DNA of 64,000 nt from ZC4RG20 sp964553875 (GCA_964553875.1 CAZKNH010000004.1:10269-74268); one strand, 5' to 3'; positions 42,842-51,422 are shown, counted from the stretch's first letter. The notes: a model not told the origin generated them from the sequence alone. A program made the numbers and translations.

Positions 42842-44635
42842 ATGAGCACGAAGCGCCTCGGTTTGATCTCCATCGGATGCCTTTCGGCGCTTGCGTCGGC
42901 ATTTGCGGCGGCGCAGACGTCGGCACCGGACGGTCGGCTCGCGGCCGTCGCCGCGGCGCCCGTGACGGACGACGTGCTCGCGCGGCCGGATCCGGCGGAC
43001 TGGCTGATGTACAGCCGCACGTACGATGCGCAGCGCTTCAGCCCGCTCGATCAGATCAATCGCGATAACGTCGCCAACCTCGAGAGGGTGTGGACGAAGC
43101 CGCTGCCGCCGGGGACGATCGAGATCATTCCGCTCGTCTACAAGGGCGTGATGTACCTCGTCACGCCGGGCGGGCGCGAAGGGCCGAGCGAGGTGCTCGC
43201 GCTCGATGCGGCGACCGGCGACGAGCTGTGGCGGTATACGCCCGAGGGCCAGGCCGCGTCGCGTATCAAGGCGCTCGCGATCTATGAGGACATGATCTAC
43301 TTCACCGCGCCCGCGCCGCGCAATGAGCCGAACTCGGTCGTCGCGCTCGATGCCGTAACGGGGGCCGTCCGATGGGAGACCGAGGTCACGGTCGAGACGC
43401 ATACGTCAGGCGCGATCGTGGCGGACGGCAAGGTGATCTCGGGCCGCACGTGCAACAGCTCGCGTGAAGAGTGCTACATCGTCGCGCACGACGCGAGGAC
43501 GGGCGAGGAGGTCTGGCGCTTCTATACCGCGCCCGGCGCCGGCGAGCCCGGCGACGAGTCGTGGGGCGGCACGCCGCCGAGCGAACGGCGCGCGTCGACG
43601 TGGGGATTGCCGGGCACCTACGATCCCGAGCGCGGGATCGTGTACTGGGGCATCTCGAATCCGATGCCCAATACGCGCGCGGACCGGCACGGCGGCGATC
43701 ACGAGGCGATACCGCGGCACGCGCCCGCGGACCTCTACAGCAACTCCACGGTCGCGCTCGACGTCGATACGGGCGAGCTCGTCTGGTACTACCAGCATTT
43801 GCCGGGCGATGACTGGGACATGGACATCAACCAGGAGAAGGTGCTGATCCGCACCGTCGTCGATCCCGATCCCGAGCACGTGAAGTGGATCAGCTCGAAG
43901 CTCGAGCGCGGCGCCGAACGCGACATCGTCGTCACGGTCGGCGAGGGCGGCGGCATATGGGTTAACGATCGACACACCGGCGAGTTCCTGTGGGCGTCGC
44001 CGTTCCCGTACGACACGCCGAACTTCATCCTGTCGCACATCGACGAGGAGACGGGGGCGACCTATATCAACTGGGATCTCGTGCTCAAGGAGCCGGGCGC
44101 GAACAGCCTGATCTGCTACTGGAATACCCGCAGCTACTGGCCGACGGCGTATCACCCGGGCACGAACTCGTTGTACGTGCCGTACGTCAACCATTGCCTC
44201 GACATGACGCGCGCGGTGCCGGGCGGCGCCGGCGAGCGGCGTACCGGAGCGCTGCGGCCAGGCACGGATCCTGCCCGGTTCGCCGGCCTCGCGCGGATCG
44301 ACATGACGACCGGAGAGATCCATCGGCTTTACGAGGGCAGGGCAGCCGGCGTCGGCGCCGTGCTCGCGACGGCCGGCGGTCTCGTGTTCTGGGGCGACAT
44401 CGGGCAGGTGCTGCGCGCGTTCGACGTCGAGACGGGCGAGATCCTGTGGGAGTCCGAACCGCTCGGCGCGAGCGTGCAGAACAGCACGATCACGTACGCG
44501 GTCGACGGCAGGCAGTACGTCGCGGTCGTGAACGGCGAGCAGCTGACCGGCGCGGGCCTCCTCGCGCGGCCGGCCGAGTTCACGCTGCCCGAGTTCCGCG
44601 GCAACTCGATCAACGTGTTCGCGCTGCCCGAGTAG
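42842..44635 (+). CDS. PQQ-dependent alcohol dehydrogenase-like quinoprotein
   Basis: The 597-residue exported beta-propeller has a signal peptide (about 1-24, ending FAAAQ). Its start is typical of methanol/ethanol-type quinoproteins: PADWLMYSRTYDAQRFSPLD. PQQ docking units include VLALDAATGDELWRYTPEG and RAFDVETGEILWESEP. The active-site region reads HLPGDDWDMDINQE, a PGDxWD form seen in alcohol dehydrogenases rather than the HHDLWD of the other two quinoproteins here. The vicinal Cys-Cys of methanol dehydrogenase is not seen; instead RTCNSSREECY has two cysteines eight apart. It lies five bases before an aminotransferase gene, so the two are probably cotranscribed. Substrate is unknown. 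Confidence 0.82.
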   Translation: MSTKRLGLISIGCLSALASAFAAAQTSAPDGRLAAVAAAPVTDDVLARPDPADWLMYSRTYDAQRFSPLDQINRDNVANLERVWTKPLPPGTIEIIPLVYKGVMYLVTPGGREGPSEVLALDAATGDELWRYTPEGQAASRIKALAIYEDMIYFTAPAPRNEPNSVVALDAVTGAVRWETEVTVETHTSGAIVADGKVISGRTCNSSREECYIVAHDARTGEEVWRFYTAPGAGEPGDESWGGTPPSERRASTWGLPGTYDPERGIVYWGISNPMPNTRADRHGGDHEAIPRHAPADLYSNSTVALDVDTGELVWYYQHLPGDDWDMDINQEKVLIRTVVDPDPEHVKWISSKLERGAERDIVVTVGEGGGIWVNDRHTGEFLWASPFPYDTPNFILSHIDEETGATYINWDLVLKEPGANSLICYWNTRSYWPTAYHPGTNSLYVPYVNHCLDMTRAVPGGAGERRTGALRPGTDPARFAGLARIDMTTGEIHRLYEGRAAGVGAVLATAGGLVFWGDIGQVLRAFDVETGEILWESEPLGASVQNSTITYAVDGRQYVAVVNGEQLTGAGLLARPAEFTLPEFRGNSINVFALPE

Positions 44636-44640
44636 CGAAC

Positions 44641-45810
44641 GTGCGGAGCGGAAGGCACTTCCTGCAGATTCCCGGTCCGACGAACGTGCCGGACCGGATC
44701 CTGCGCGCGATCGATCGTCCGACCATCGACCACCGCGGGCCCGAGTTCGCCGCGCTCGCGCGCGAGGTGCTCGCCGAGATCCGGACGATCTTCAAGACCC
44801 GTCACCCCGTCGTGATCTATTCCGCATCAGGCACCGGCGCGTGGGAGGCGGCGCTCGTCAACATGCTCGCCCCGGGCGACACCGTGCTGATGTGCGAGAC
44901 GGGCCATTTCGCGGCCGCGTGGGCGAAGCTCGCCGCCCGTCTCGGGCTCGACGTCGTCTCGATCGAAACCGACTGGCGGCGGGGCGCCGACGCAGCGGCG
45001 ATCGAGGCGCGCCTCGCGGAGGACCGTGACTACCGCATCAAGGCGGTCTGCATCGTGCATAACGAGACTTCGACCGGTGCGGTGTCGCGGATCGACCGGG
45101 TGCGGCATGCGCTCGATATGGCGAACCATCCCGCGCTCCTCCTCGTCGACACGATCTCGTCGCTCGGCTCGATCGATTACCGCATGGACGAGTGGGGCGT
45201 CGACGTGACCGTCGCGGGCTCGCAGAAAGGACTGATGCTGCCGCCGGGGCTCGCGTTCAACGCCGTGTCGGACAAGGCGCTCGCGGCGGCGAAGGCCCAG
45301 CGCTGCCGGAGCACGTACTGGGACTGGCACGAGATGCTCGCCGCGAACGCGAGCGGCTTCTTCCCGTACACGCCGTCGACGAACCTGCTGTTCGGCCTGC
45401 GCGAGGCGATCGCGATGCTGCTCGAGGAGGGACTCGATGCCGTGTTCGCGCGGCACGCTCGCCATGCGGAGGCGACGCGCCGTGCGGTCGACGCGTGGGG
45501 GCTCGAGATGTGGTGCGCCGTCCCCGAGGACCGCAGCAACTCGTTGACGGCCGTACTGATGCCCGACGGTCACGATGCGGACGAGTTCAGACGGAAGACG
45601 CTCGCGGCTTTCGACCTGTCGCTCGGTGCGGGCTTGGGGAAAGTCGCCGGCAAGGTCTTCCGCATCGGGCATCTTGGCAGCTTCAATGACCTGATGCTCG
45701 CCGGGACGCTTGCGGGCGTCGAGATGGGGCTGAAGCTCGCCGGTGTCCCTCATCGGCCCGGCGGCGTCGGACGAGCGCTCGATTATCTCGCCGAGGCGGT
45801 CAGCGCCTGA
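44641..45810 (+). CDS. Class V aminotransferase, serine-glyoxylate type
   Basis: The 389-residue PLP enzyme resembles serine-glyoxylate and alanine-glyoxylate aminotransferases. It has LQIPGPTNVPDRILRAI and the cofactor-holding SASGTGAWEAALVNML, NETSTGAV and VDTISSLGSIDYRMDEWGVD. The PLP lysine is in AGSQKGLMLPPGLAF (Lys196). Such enzymes make glycine and hydroxypyruvate from serine and glyoxylate, which could consume the glyoxylate made by GlcDEF. The GTG start is close to the dehydrogenase stop, with a weak ribosome site. A purine or phosphonate-type role is less likely because of the N-terminal signature. Confidence 0.85.
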   Translation: MRSGRHFLQIPGPTNVPDRILRAIDRPTIDHRGPEFAALAREVLAEIRTIFKTRHPVVIYSASGTGAWEAALVNMLAPGDTVLMCETGHFAAAWAKLAARLGLDVVSIETDWRRGADAAAIEARLAEDRDYRIKAVCIVHNETSTGAVSRIDRVRHALDMANHPALLLVDTISSLGSIDYRMDEWGVDVTVAGSQKGLMLPPGLAFNAVSDKALAAAKAQRCRSTYWDWHEMLAANASGFFPYTPSTNLLFGLREAIAMLLEEGLDAVFARHARHAEATRRAVDAWGLEMWCAVPEDRSNSLTAVLMPDGHDADEFRRKTLAAFDLSLGAGLGKVAGKVFRIGHLGSFNDLMLAGTLAGVEMGLKLAGVPHRPGGVGRALDYLAEAVSA

Positions 45811-45811
45811 C

Positions 45812-45838
45812 CCGGCCGCCCGGGACCTGGGCGGCCGG
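45812..45838 (+). terminator. Hairpin after the aminotransferase gene
   Basis: CCGGCCGCCC and GGGCGGCCGG form a perfect 10-base stem around a seven-base loop, starting just after the stop codon. It is followed by AAAAC rather than T residues, so intrinsic termination on the plus strand is uncertain. It separates this operon from bfd. Confidence 0.5.
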
Positions 45839-45850
45839 TCAAAACGCAAT

Positions 45851-45865
45851 TGACAATCGTTCGCA
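45851..45865 (+). promoter_or_regulatory. Fur-box-like site before bfd
   Basis: TGACAATCGTTCGCA matches 11 of 15 positions of the core inverted repeat TGATAATCATTATCA and lies 20 bases before the bfd ATG. Bfd is commonly made under iron starvation through Fur, so the location fits. The match is partial and judged by eye. Confidence 0.5.
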
Positions 45866-45885
45866 ACGCGCCCATCCTAGGCGCC

Positions 45886-46092
45886 ATGTACATCTGCATC
45901 TGCAACGGCCATCGCGACAGCGATATCCGCGACGCCGCCCGACGTGAGGGCCTTCGATCCGCCCGGGAGATCTACCGCCGCCTCGGCAAGCCGGTCCGGT
46001 GCGGGCGCTGCCTCGAGGTGGCGGCGCAGGTGATCGAGGAAGCCCACGCGACGCTTCCCGCCGCCGTGGCCGAGGTTTCCGACGTTGCATAG
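45886..46092 (+). CDS. bfd: Bacterioferritin-associated ferredoxin
   Basis: The 68-residue [2Fe-2S] protein has the Bfd cysteine pattern: CIC near the N-terminus (MYICICNGH) and CGRC about 30 residues on (PVRCGRCLEVA). It passes electrons to bacterioferritin to release stored iron. An in-frame ATG twelve codons upstream would run through the Fur-like box and is not used here. It is convergent with bfr, 77 bases apart, an arrangement that lets the two be regulated in opposite ways. Confidence 0.9.
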   Translation: MYICICNGHRDSDIRDAARREGLRSAREIYRRLGKPVRCGRCLEVAAQVIEEAHATLPAAVAEVSDVA

Positions 46093-46169
46093 CTGGCGCG
46101 GACTTCGCCCCCGCACCGTAGTCGCGGTGCTCGAGCACGCCGGGCTCCTGCCGGTGAGAAGCCCCGACC

Positions 46170-46646
46170 CTATTCCGCCGAGTCGCTCTGCAGCTGAACG
46201 TAGTTCGGAAGACCCAAACGCTTTATCAGCTCGAACTGGGCCTCGAGCTTATCCACGTGCTCCTCTTCGCTAGCGAGGATCTCCTCGAGCAGCCGGCGGG
46301 ACACGTAGTCGCTCGCGCGCTCGCATAGCGCGATCCCTTCCCTGAGCAGTGGAATCGCGAGCTGCTCCTGGCGCAGATCGCACTTCAGGATTTCCTCGAC
46401 GTCCTCGCCGATGAACAGCTTGCCGATGTCCTGGAGGTTGGGCAGGCCCTCGAGGAACAGGATCCGCTCGACCAGCCGGTCGGCATGGCGCATCTCGTCC
46501 AGGGACTCTTCGTACTCGAACTTTGCGAGCTTCGTGACGCCCCAATTGCGCAGCATCCGATAGTGGAGGAAGTACTGGTTGATCGCGGTGAGCTCGTTGT
46601 AGAGCACCTTGTTCAACATCGCGATTACGTCGTCGTTACCTTTCAT
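46170..46646 (-). CDS. bfr: Bacterioferritin
   Basis: The 158-residue product is the same length as E. coli bacterioferritin. The di-iron ferroxidase ligands line up: Glu18 (YNELTAINQY), Glu51 and His54 (LDEMRHADR), the middle Glu in LRQEQLA, and the pair in SEEEHVD. The haem-ligand methionine (Met52 type) is the Met of DEMRHAD, so it should bind haem between subunits. It stores iron in a 24-subunit shell in the cytosol. Bfd, encoded opposite, should release that iron. Confidence 0.96.
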   Translation of the reverse strand: MKGNDDVIAMLNKVLYNELTAINQYFLHYRMLRNWGVTKLAKFEYEESLDEMRHADRLVERILFLEGLPNLQDIGKLFIGEDVEEILKCDLRQEQLAIPLLREGIALCERASDYVSRRLLEEILASEEEHVDKLEAQFELIKRLGLPNYVQLQSDSAE

Positions 46647-46716
46647 GCCTCGCTCGCCGCTCGGAACAACGGACACAGGCTACCACAGGGCAGCGTCCGG
46701 ACGTGTCGAGCGGGCG

Positions 46717-48060
46717 TCAGAGGTACGGAGTGAAGAGCCATGCGGCGCCGTCGCGGATCCGCTCGGGGAGCGGCCTGCCGTCGACGTCCTGCAGCGTGAC
46801 CGAGGTCGAGCGTGCGCGGCACTCGTCGAAACGAGCGGCGAGCTCGCCGACGAGACGCGGGTCGCGGATTTCGACGGCGAGCTCGAAGTTGAGGCGCAGG
46901 CTTCGGGGATCGAGGTTCCACGAGCCGATGACGGCGCGATCGTCGTCGACGACGAGCAGTTTCGTGTGCACGAACGGTCCGGGCTGATAGTGGATGTGCA
47001 CGCCGAACAACAGAAGCTCCCAGAGCATGTGCCTCGTCGCCCAATGCACGTACGGCAGGTTGTTCGTCGCAGGCAGCACGACGGCGACGTCGATTCCGCG
47101 GAGCGCCGTCGCCTGGAGAACGCCGACGAGCTCCGGAGGCGGCAAGAAATACGGCGTCATGATCGCCACGCGCCGGCGCGCGCCCGCGATCGCTTCGAGG
47201 AGCAGCCCAACGAGCGGATCGCGGTTCTCGTCGGGGCCGTCGGCGACGACCCTGCAGAGCGCGTCGCCTGAGCGCTCGCTGGGCGTCGCGGGCGGCAGTG
47301 ATTCGCCGGTCGCGAAGCGCCAGTCCGTCACGAACACCGCATCGAGGAGCGCGACGACGGGGCCTTCGAGCCTGAAATGCAGGTCGACGACGGGGCGCTT
47401 CGTCGCAGGATCGGCAACGAGATGCCGCGCGTCGATGTTCATCCCGCCCGTGAACGCGATCGTGCCGTCGACGACGAGGATCTTGCGGTGGTTGCGCAGG
47501 TTGACGTGCAACGTCGGCGGGATCAGCCGCGGCGGCAGAAAGCGTGCGACACGGACGCCCCGCCTGCGGAGCTCGACGCCGGCACGCGGCCACGTATAGA
47601 GCTCGCCGACGCCGTCCAGCAGCACGCGCACGTCGACGCCGCGCCTGCGCGCGTCCGTGAGCGCTTCGATGAACTCTGCCGCAACGCCGCGCGTGCCGAA
47701 GATGTAGGTCGAGAGCCGGATCGAGCGCTCCGCGCCGCGGATCGCCGCGAGCATCGCGGGATACGCGTCCTCGCCGTTCCGGAGCGCGTCGACGCGATTG
47801 CCGCCGACGAGCGGAAATTCGTCGGCGAGCGCGAGCGGTGCCGATGACACGTTCGTTCCGCGCAGGACGCGCGCCCGGCTCTCGACGCGGTTGATGCCGA
47901 AAAGGTAATAGAGGATCGGCCCAACGAACGGCAGCGCGAGGCTCACGGCGATCCACGCGAGCGCGGACTGCGGCCGGCGCTTGTTGAGCAGCGCGTGCAG
48001 CGCGGCGACGAGCCCGAGCGCGGTCGCGACGGCGGTCAGGAGAGCGTGGAGCGGCGTCAC
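46717..48060 (-). CDS. cls: Cardiolipin synthase, phospholipase D superfamily
   Basis: The 447-residue product has two N-terminal hydrophobic helices (LLTAVATALGLVAALHALL and AWIAVSLALPFVGPILYYLFG, the latter quoted as LALPFVGPILYYLFG). Two phospholipase D HKD motifs follow: NLRNHRKILVVDG and FVHTKLLVVDD, each with a downstream GS or GG (FTGGMNIDAR; VIGSWNLDPRSLRLNFE). It joins two phosphatidylglycerols, or a related pair, to make cardiolipin at the inner membrane. I placed the start at a GTG with the transmembrane helix close behind; the open frame extends about 38 codons further upstream into the region before the small plus-strand gene. Confidence 0.88.
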   Translation of the reverse strand: MTPLHALLTAVATALGLVAALHALLNKRRPQSALAWIAVSLALPFVGPILYYLFGINRVESRARVLRGTNVSSAPLALADEFPLVGGNRVDALRNGEDAYPAMLAAIRGAERSIRLSTYIFGTRGVAAEFIEALTDARRRGVDVRVLLDGVGELYTWPRAGVELRRRGVRVARFLPPRLIPPTLHVNLRNHRKILVVDGTIAFTGGMNIDARHLVADPATKRPVVDLHFRLEGPVVALLDAVFVTDWRFATGESLPPATPSERSGDALCRVVADGPDENRDPLVGLLLEAIAGARRRVAIMTPYFLPPPELVGVLQATALRGIDVAVVLPATNNLPYVHWATRHMLWELLLFGVHIHYQPGPFVHTKLLVVDDDRAVIGSWNLDPRSLRLNFELAVEIRDPRLVGELAARFDECRARSTSVTLQDVDGRPLPERIRDGAAWLFTPYL

Positions 48061-48131
48061 GCGAGCGGCCGTGGTATGGATCTTGCTGAGACTGCGGCTT
48101 CGACCGAAGGTCCCACGAGGAGGGAACCGCA

Positions 48132-48347
48132 ATGCCGAACCGCAATGAAGGCGAAGGAAGCCGCACGGCGGCACGCCGCTACAACGAGGGCGCCCGCAAG
48201 ACCGCCGAGCGCGGCGTAAGCGAACATCCGGAACCGCTGTCGGACGCGGAGCGCGCCGAGCTCGAGCGCGCCGAGAAGGAGGGCCTCCGCCGCGCGAAGG
48301 AAGACGATCCGGCCGTCGATCGCGACTACACGAAACCTACCCGCTGA
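48132..48347 (+). CDS. Small hydrophilic protein of unknown function
   Basis: A 71-residue charged protein (rich in Glu, Arg, Ala and Asp) has no hydrophobic helix. It holds RRYNEGARKTAERGVSEHPE and LSDAERAELERAEKEGLRRAK, with the second likely helical; the fragments are quoted in part as RRYNEGARKTAERG and AERAELERAEKEG. GAGGAGGGA before the ATG is a strong ribosome site, which is the main reason to call it. Similar small hydrophilic proteins are common near stress genes. It overlaps the untranslated leader of the opposite-strand cls gene. Confidence 0.65.
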   Translation: MPNRNEGEGSRTAARRYNEGARKTAERGVSEHPEPLSDAERAELERAEKEGLRRAKEDDPAVDRDYTKPTR

Positions 48348-48363
48348 CGTCGACGGTGGCGCG

Positions 48364-48387
48364 GGCCGGCGGCTGCGGCCGCCGGCC
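48364..48387. terminator. Hairpin between the small-protein gene and the PAP2 gene
   Basis: GGCCGGCGGC, loop TGCG, and the exact complement form a 10-base GC-only stem in the gap between the two convergent genes. No T run follows on either strand. Confidence 0.5.
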
Positions 48388-48420
48388 GGGTGAACGACGT
48401 GCCCGCGCATCGCCCGGTCC

Positions 48421-49140
48421 TCATTCGACTTTGCCTCGGCGACGAAGATAGCGGGCAACGCAATAGCACGCGAGCGCCCACGCACTCCCTGCGGTCCAGC
48501 CGCCGAGCACGTCGGTCGGCCAGTGCACGCCGAGGTAGATCCTCGAAATGCCCACCGCGACGGTGATGAGCACGGCGACCCCGAGCAGATACGCGCGCAG
48601 CAGCGCGCTCGTCTGCGCGCTTGCGAGGAGCGCGCCGAGCGTGAGGTACGTGATCGCCGACATCATCGAGTGGCCGCTCGGGAAGCTGCTCGTGTAGACG
48701 ATTTGCCCGTGCGGGACGAGGTCCGGGCGCGGCCGATCGAAGCCGAGCTTGAGCAGCATGCTGAGCAGCATTCCGCTGCCGACCGCTGCGACCACGTAGC
48801 GGGCGAGGTTCGCTTTGCCCTGAAGCAGGAGGAAGCCGGCCGACGCGAGCGTGACGAACGTCAGGATACCGATGCCGCCGAGCCCCGTGACGTCGCGCGC
48901 GGTTTCCTCGAGCCAGTGCGGACCGAGCGGATCCGTCGGGTCGTGCTCGGCTCGAAAGAGGAGCAGGACGTACTCGTCGATCGCTCGCGTCTCGCCTTCG
49001 AGCACTTCGTCGGCGATCGCGGCGAAGAGAAAGCCGCCGCCGAGCACGAGGACGAGCGCGAGAAGCATGCCCTGCTCGCGCGCGAAGGCCGCGCGGAGGA
49101 GCTCCCGCCAACGTCCCCGCGAGACGCTCGACGACACCAC
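48421..49140 (-). CDS. PAP2-family membrane phosphatase
   Basis: The 239-residue inner-membrane protein has about six helices and the three PAP2 motifs: KLGFDRPRP, SFPSGHSMMS and SRIYLGVHWPTDVLGG, with the catalytic histidines in the last two. The family removes phosphate from lipid pyrophosphates and phosphates such as undecaprenyl pyrophosphate or phosphatidylglycerol phosphate. It is near the cls gene, so a phospholipid role fits, but the substrate is not proven. The start is a GTG. Confidence 0.87.
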   Translation of the reverse strand: MVSSSVSRGRWRELLRAAFAREQGMLLALVLVLGGGFLFAAIADEVLEGETRAIDEYVLLLFRAEHDPTDPLGPHWLEETARDVTGLGGIGILTFVTLASAGFLLLQGKANLARYVVAAVGSGMLLSMLLKLGFDRPRPDLVPHGQIVYTSSFPSGHSMMSAITYLTLGALLASAQTSALLRAYLLGVAVLITVAVGISRIYLGVHWPTDVLGGWTAGSAWALACYCVARYLRRRGKVE

Positions 49141-49193
49141 GGCCGACGCTGAGCGCTATTGCTGGATTGCGGCGCCGGCTCGAGGCGTCGACG

Positions 49194-49421
49194 TCATACG
49201 ACGCTGTCCTCCTGCGCGGCAGGATGTTCGCCGTTCTCGTCGTACACGAACCAGTCGACGCAGCCGTAATCCGGCTGGCCGGGCTCGTTCGTCCAGCGGA
49301 CGGTTTGTGCTTCCTTCGCGTGCTGCGGCGGCCGCTGCTCTTCGTTCTTCTTCTCCTCGAGATCGTACCGGCGCCTGCCTCGCAGCGTCATCGCCGTCAG
49401 CACGTCGGGGGACCAATGCAT
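49194..49421 (-). CDS. Small protein of unknown function
   Basis: A 75-residue soluble protein, charged and rich in Glu and Gln in the middle, ends with QPDYGCVDWFVYDENGEHPA (only part of it, CVDWFVYDENGEH, is striking). The ATG at 49421 has AAGGAG eight bases upstream, an excellent ribosome site. The codon usage fits the neighbours. It is between the protease and PAP2 genes in the same direction, 34 bases after the protease gene. I do not recognise a family. Confidence 0.65.
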   Translation of the reverse strand: MHWSPDVLTAMTLRGRRRYDLEEKKNEEQRPPQHAKEAQTVRWTNEPGQPDYGCVDWFVYDENGEHPAAQEDSVV

Positions 49422-49455
49422 GCCACTCACTCCTTACGCTCGCAGCGTCGAGTCG

Positions 49456-50856
49456 TCATTGAATCAGCACGAATAGCTGTCGTCCCATTCGTTCTATCCG
49501 CAGTGCGACCGGCCCGGTGGCCTGCTCGAGCGCCGCGGTCAGCTCCGCGACCGTGGTCACGTCCATGCGGTTGACCGCCGTGATGACGTCGTTCGGGCGC
49601 AAGCCGTTGCGCGCGGCGGCGCTGTTCGGACGGACGCTCGCGATCAGCACGCCGCTTCGGCCGTCGAAACGCGGGTCGCTCGGATCGAGTGTCACGAGCT
49701 CCGCGCCGTCGAGCCCGCGCAGGCCCCGAGGCTGCTCGTCGGCGCCCGGGCGCGGCGCGGCCGCGGTCTCGTCGGCCGGGCCGACGCGAACCTCGATGTC
49801 CATCGTCCGGCCGTCCCGCACGTACGTGAGCGTCACGGTTTCACCGAGCCTGACGAGGCCGATGGCGTTACGCAGCTGCGAAGCGTTCGCGATCTCCTGG
49901 CCGTTCACGGCGATGATGACATCGCCGACCTCGATGCCGGCCTCCTCGGCCGGCGAACCGGGCTCCACTTCGCTGACGAGGGCCCCGCGATCGACGCCGA
50001 GGCCGAGCGCCTCGGACAGTCCTGGCAGCACGTCCTGAATACCGATGCCGACGCGGCCGCGCTGCACCTCGCCGTACTCGAGGAGCTGGTCGACGACCTC
50101 GCGGACCATGTTGCTCGGTATCGCGAAGCCGATACCGATATTGCCCCCCGCGGGAGACAAGATCGCGCTGTTGATGCCCTTCAGCGTGCCGTCGAGTCCG
50201 ACCAGCGCGCCGCCGGAGTTACCGGGATTGATCGATGCGTCGGTCTGAATGAAGTCCTCGTAGCCCTCGACGTTGATGCCGCTGCGGCCGAGGGCGCTGA
50301 CGATGCCGGCCGTCGCGGTTTGACCGAGACCGAACGGATTGCCGATGGCGATGACGAAGTCGCCGACGTCGAGATCGTCGGAGTCGCCGAGCTCGAGCTC
50401 GCTCAACCCTTCGGCCTCGATCTTGAGCAGCGCGACGTCGGTCGGCGGGTCGCTGCCGATCACCTCGGCCTCGAACTGGCGCCGGTCCGTCAGCGTGACG
50501 ACGATCGATTCCGCGTTCTGCACGACGTGGCTGTTCGAAACGATCAGTCCGCGCTCCGCGTCGATGATCACGCCCGAGCCGACGCCCTGCTGCGGGATCG
50601 GCGGTTGCTGGAATTCTTCCGGCAGGTCGAAGAACCGCCGGAAGAACGGATCCTCGAGCAGCGGGTTCTGCGGGACTTGCGGCGCTGCCGACGCGACGGC
50701 GACGTTGACCACCGCCGGCGTGACGCGCTCGAGCAGCGGCGCAAATGTCGGATTGTCGTCCTCGTCCGTGAACGGCCATGCGCCCGCTACCGTGAATGAG
50801 GCCGCGACGGCCAGGGCGATAATCCCCGTCCCTGCGGCCCAGCCGATCGGTTTCAT
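49456..50856 (-). CDS. DegP/DegQ-type periplasmic serine protease
   Basis: The 466-residue HtrA-family protease has a signal/anchor segment (about 6-27). The catalytic triad is His110 (SNSHVV), Asp140 (PTDVALLK) and Ser214 (INPGNSGGAL). Two PDZ domains follow; the first carries RGALVSEVEPGSPAEEAGIE (given as GALVSEVEPGSPAEEAG) and the second GVLIASVRPNSAAARNGLRP. It degrades or refolds damaged proteins in the periplasm. A long linker between residues 75 and 90 (FQQPPIPQQ) is typical of DegQ/MucD. AAGGGCG before the ATG supports the start. Confidence 0.93.
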   Translation of the reverse strand: MKPIGWAAGTGIIALAVAASFTVAGAWPFTDEDDNPTFAPLLERVTPAVVNVAVASAAPQVPQNPLLEDPFFRRFFDLPEEFQQPPIPQQGVGSGVIIDAERGLIVSNSHVVQNAESIVVTLTDRRQFEAEVIGSDPPTDVALLKIEAEGLSELELGDSDDLDVGDFVIAIGNPFGLGQTATAGIVSALGRSGINVEGYEDFIQTDASINPGNSGGALVGLDGTLKGINSAILSPAGGNIGIGFAIPSNMVREVVDQLLEYGEVQRGRVGIGIQDVLPGLSEALGLGVDRGALVSEVEPGSPAEEAGIEVGDVIIAVNGQEIANASQLRNAIGLVRLGETVTLTYVRDGRTMDIEVRVGPADETAAAPRPGADEQPRGLRGLDGAELVTLDPSDPRFDGRSGVLIASVRPNSAAARNGLRPNDVITAVNRMDVTTVAELTAALEQATGPVALRIERMGRQLFVLIQ

Positions 50857-51089
50857 GTCGGAACGCCCTTGGATGTCGGTGTGGGGAGTGACGAAGCGGA
50901 GCAAGATGCATGCCACCGATCCGGGCACCGCTCTTCAGCGGTTTTATCCGCTCCGTGTCGGGAAAGCCCCAGATTCTGCAAGCGCCGGCTCAGAACTTGC
51001 GGCCGTGTGATGCCCGCTCCGACTCGGGTACGATAGGCGGAACGGCGCTCCTGCAGCACGCGCCGTCGCATGTCGACAGGAGGTCGATC

Positions 51090-51422
51090 ATGAGCCTGGC
51101 CGATCAGAAATGCGTGCCGTGCCGCGGCGGTGTGCCGCCGCTCGAGCGAAGCCGGGCCGAGGCACTGCTCGAGCAGCTCGACGATGCGTGGCGGCTGAAC
51201 GAAGCCGGTCATCTCGAGCGCACGTTCGAGTTCAAGAACTTCAAGCAAGCTCTTGACTTCGCGAATCGAGTCGGCGAGATCGCCGAGACGGAGCAGCACC
51301 ATCCGGACTTGCACGTCGCGTGGGGACGCTGCACCGTCGAAGTGTGGACGCACAAGATCGACGGGCTGACTGAAAGCGACTTCGTGTTCGCGGCGAAGGT
51401 CGATCGCGCGGCACGGGAATGA
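51090..51422 (+). CDS. phhB: Pterin-4a-carbinolamine dehydratase
   Basis: The 110-residue product has the family motif EQHHPDLHVAWGRCTVEVWTH, here EQHHPDLHVAWG, with the catalytic histidines. It recycles tetrahydrobiopterin-type cofactor after aromatic hydroxylation and can act in phenylalanine breakdown with PhhA. No phhA gene is in the window. AGGAGGT before the ATG is a near-perfect ribosome site and fixes the start; a longer in-frame extension upstream is not needed. Confidence 0.93.
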   Translation: MSLADQKCVPCRGGVPPLERSRAEALLEQLDDAWRLNEAGHLERTFEFKNFKQALDFANRVGEIAETEQHHPDLHVAWGRCTVEVWTHKIDGLTESDFVFAAKVDRAARE

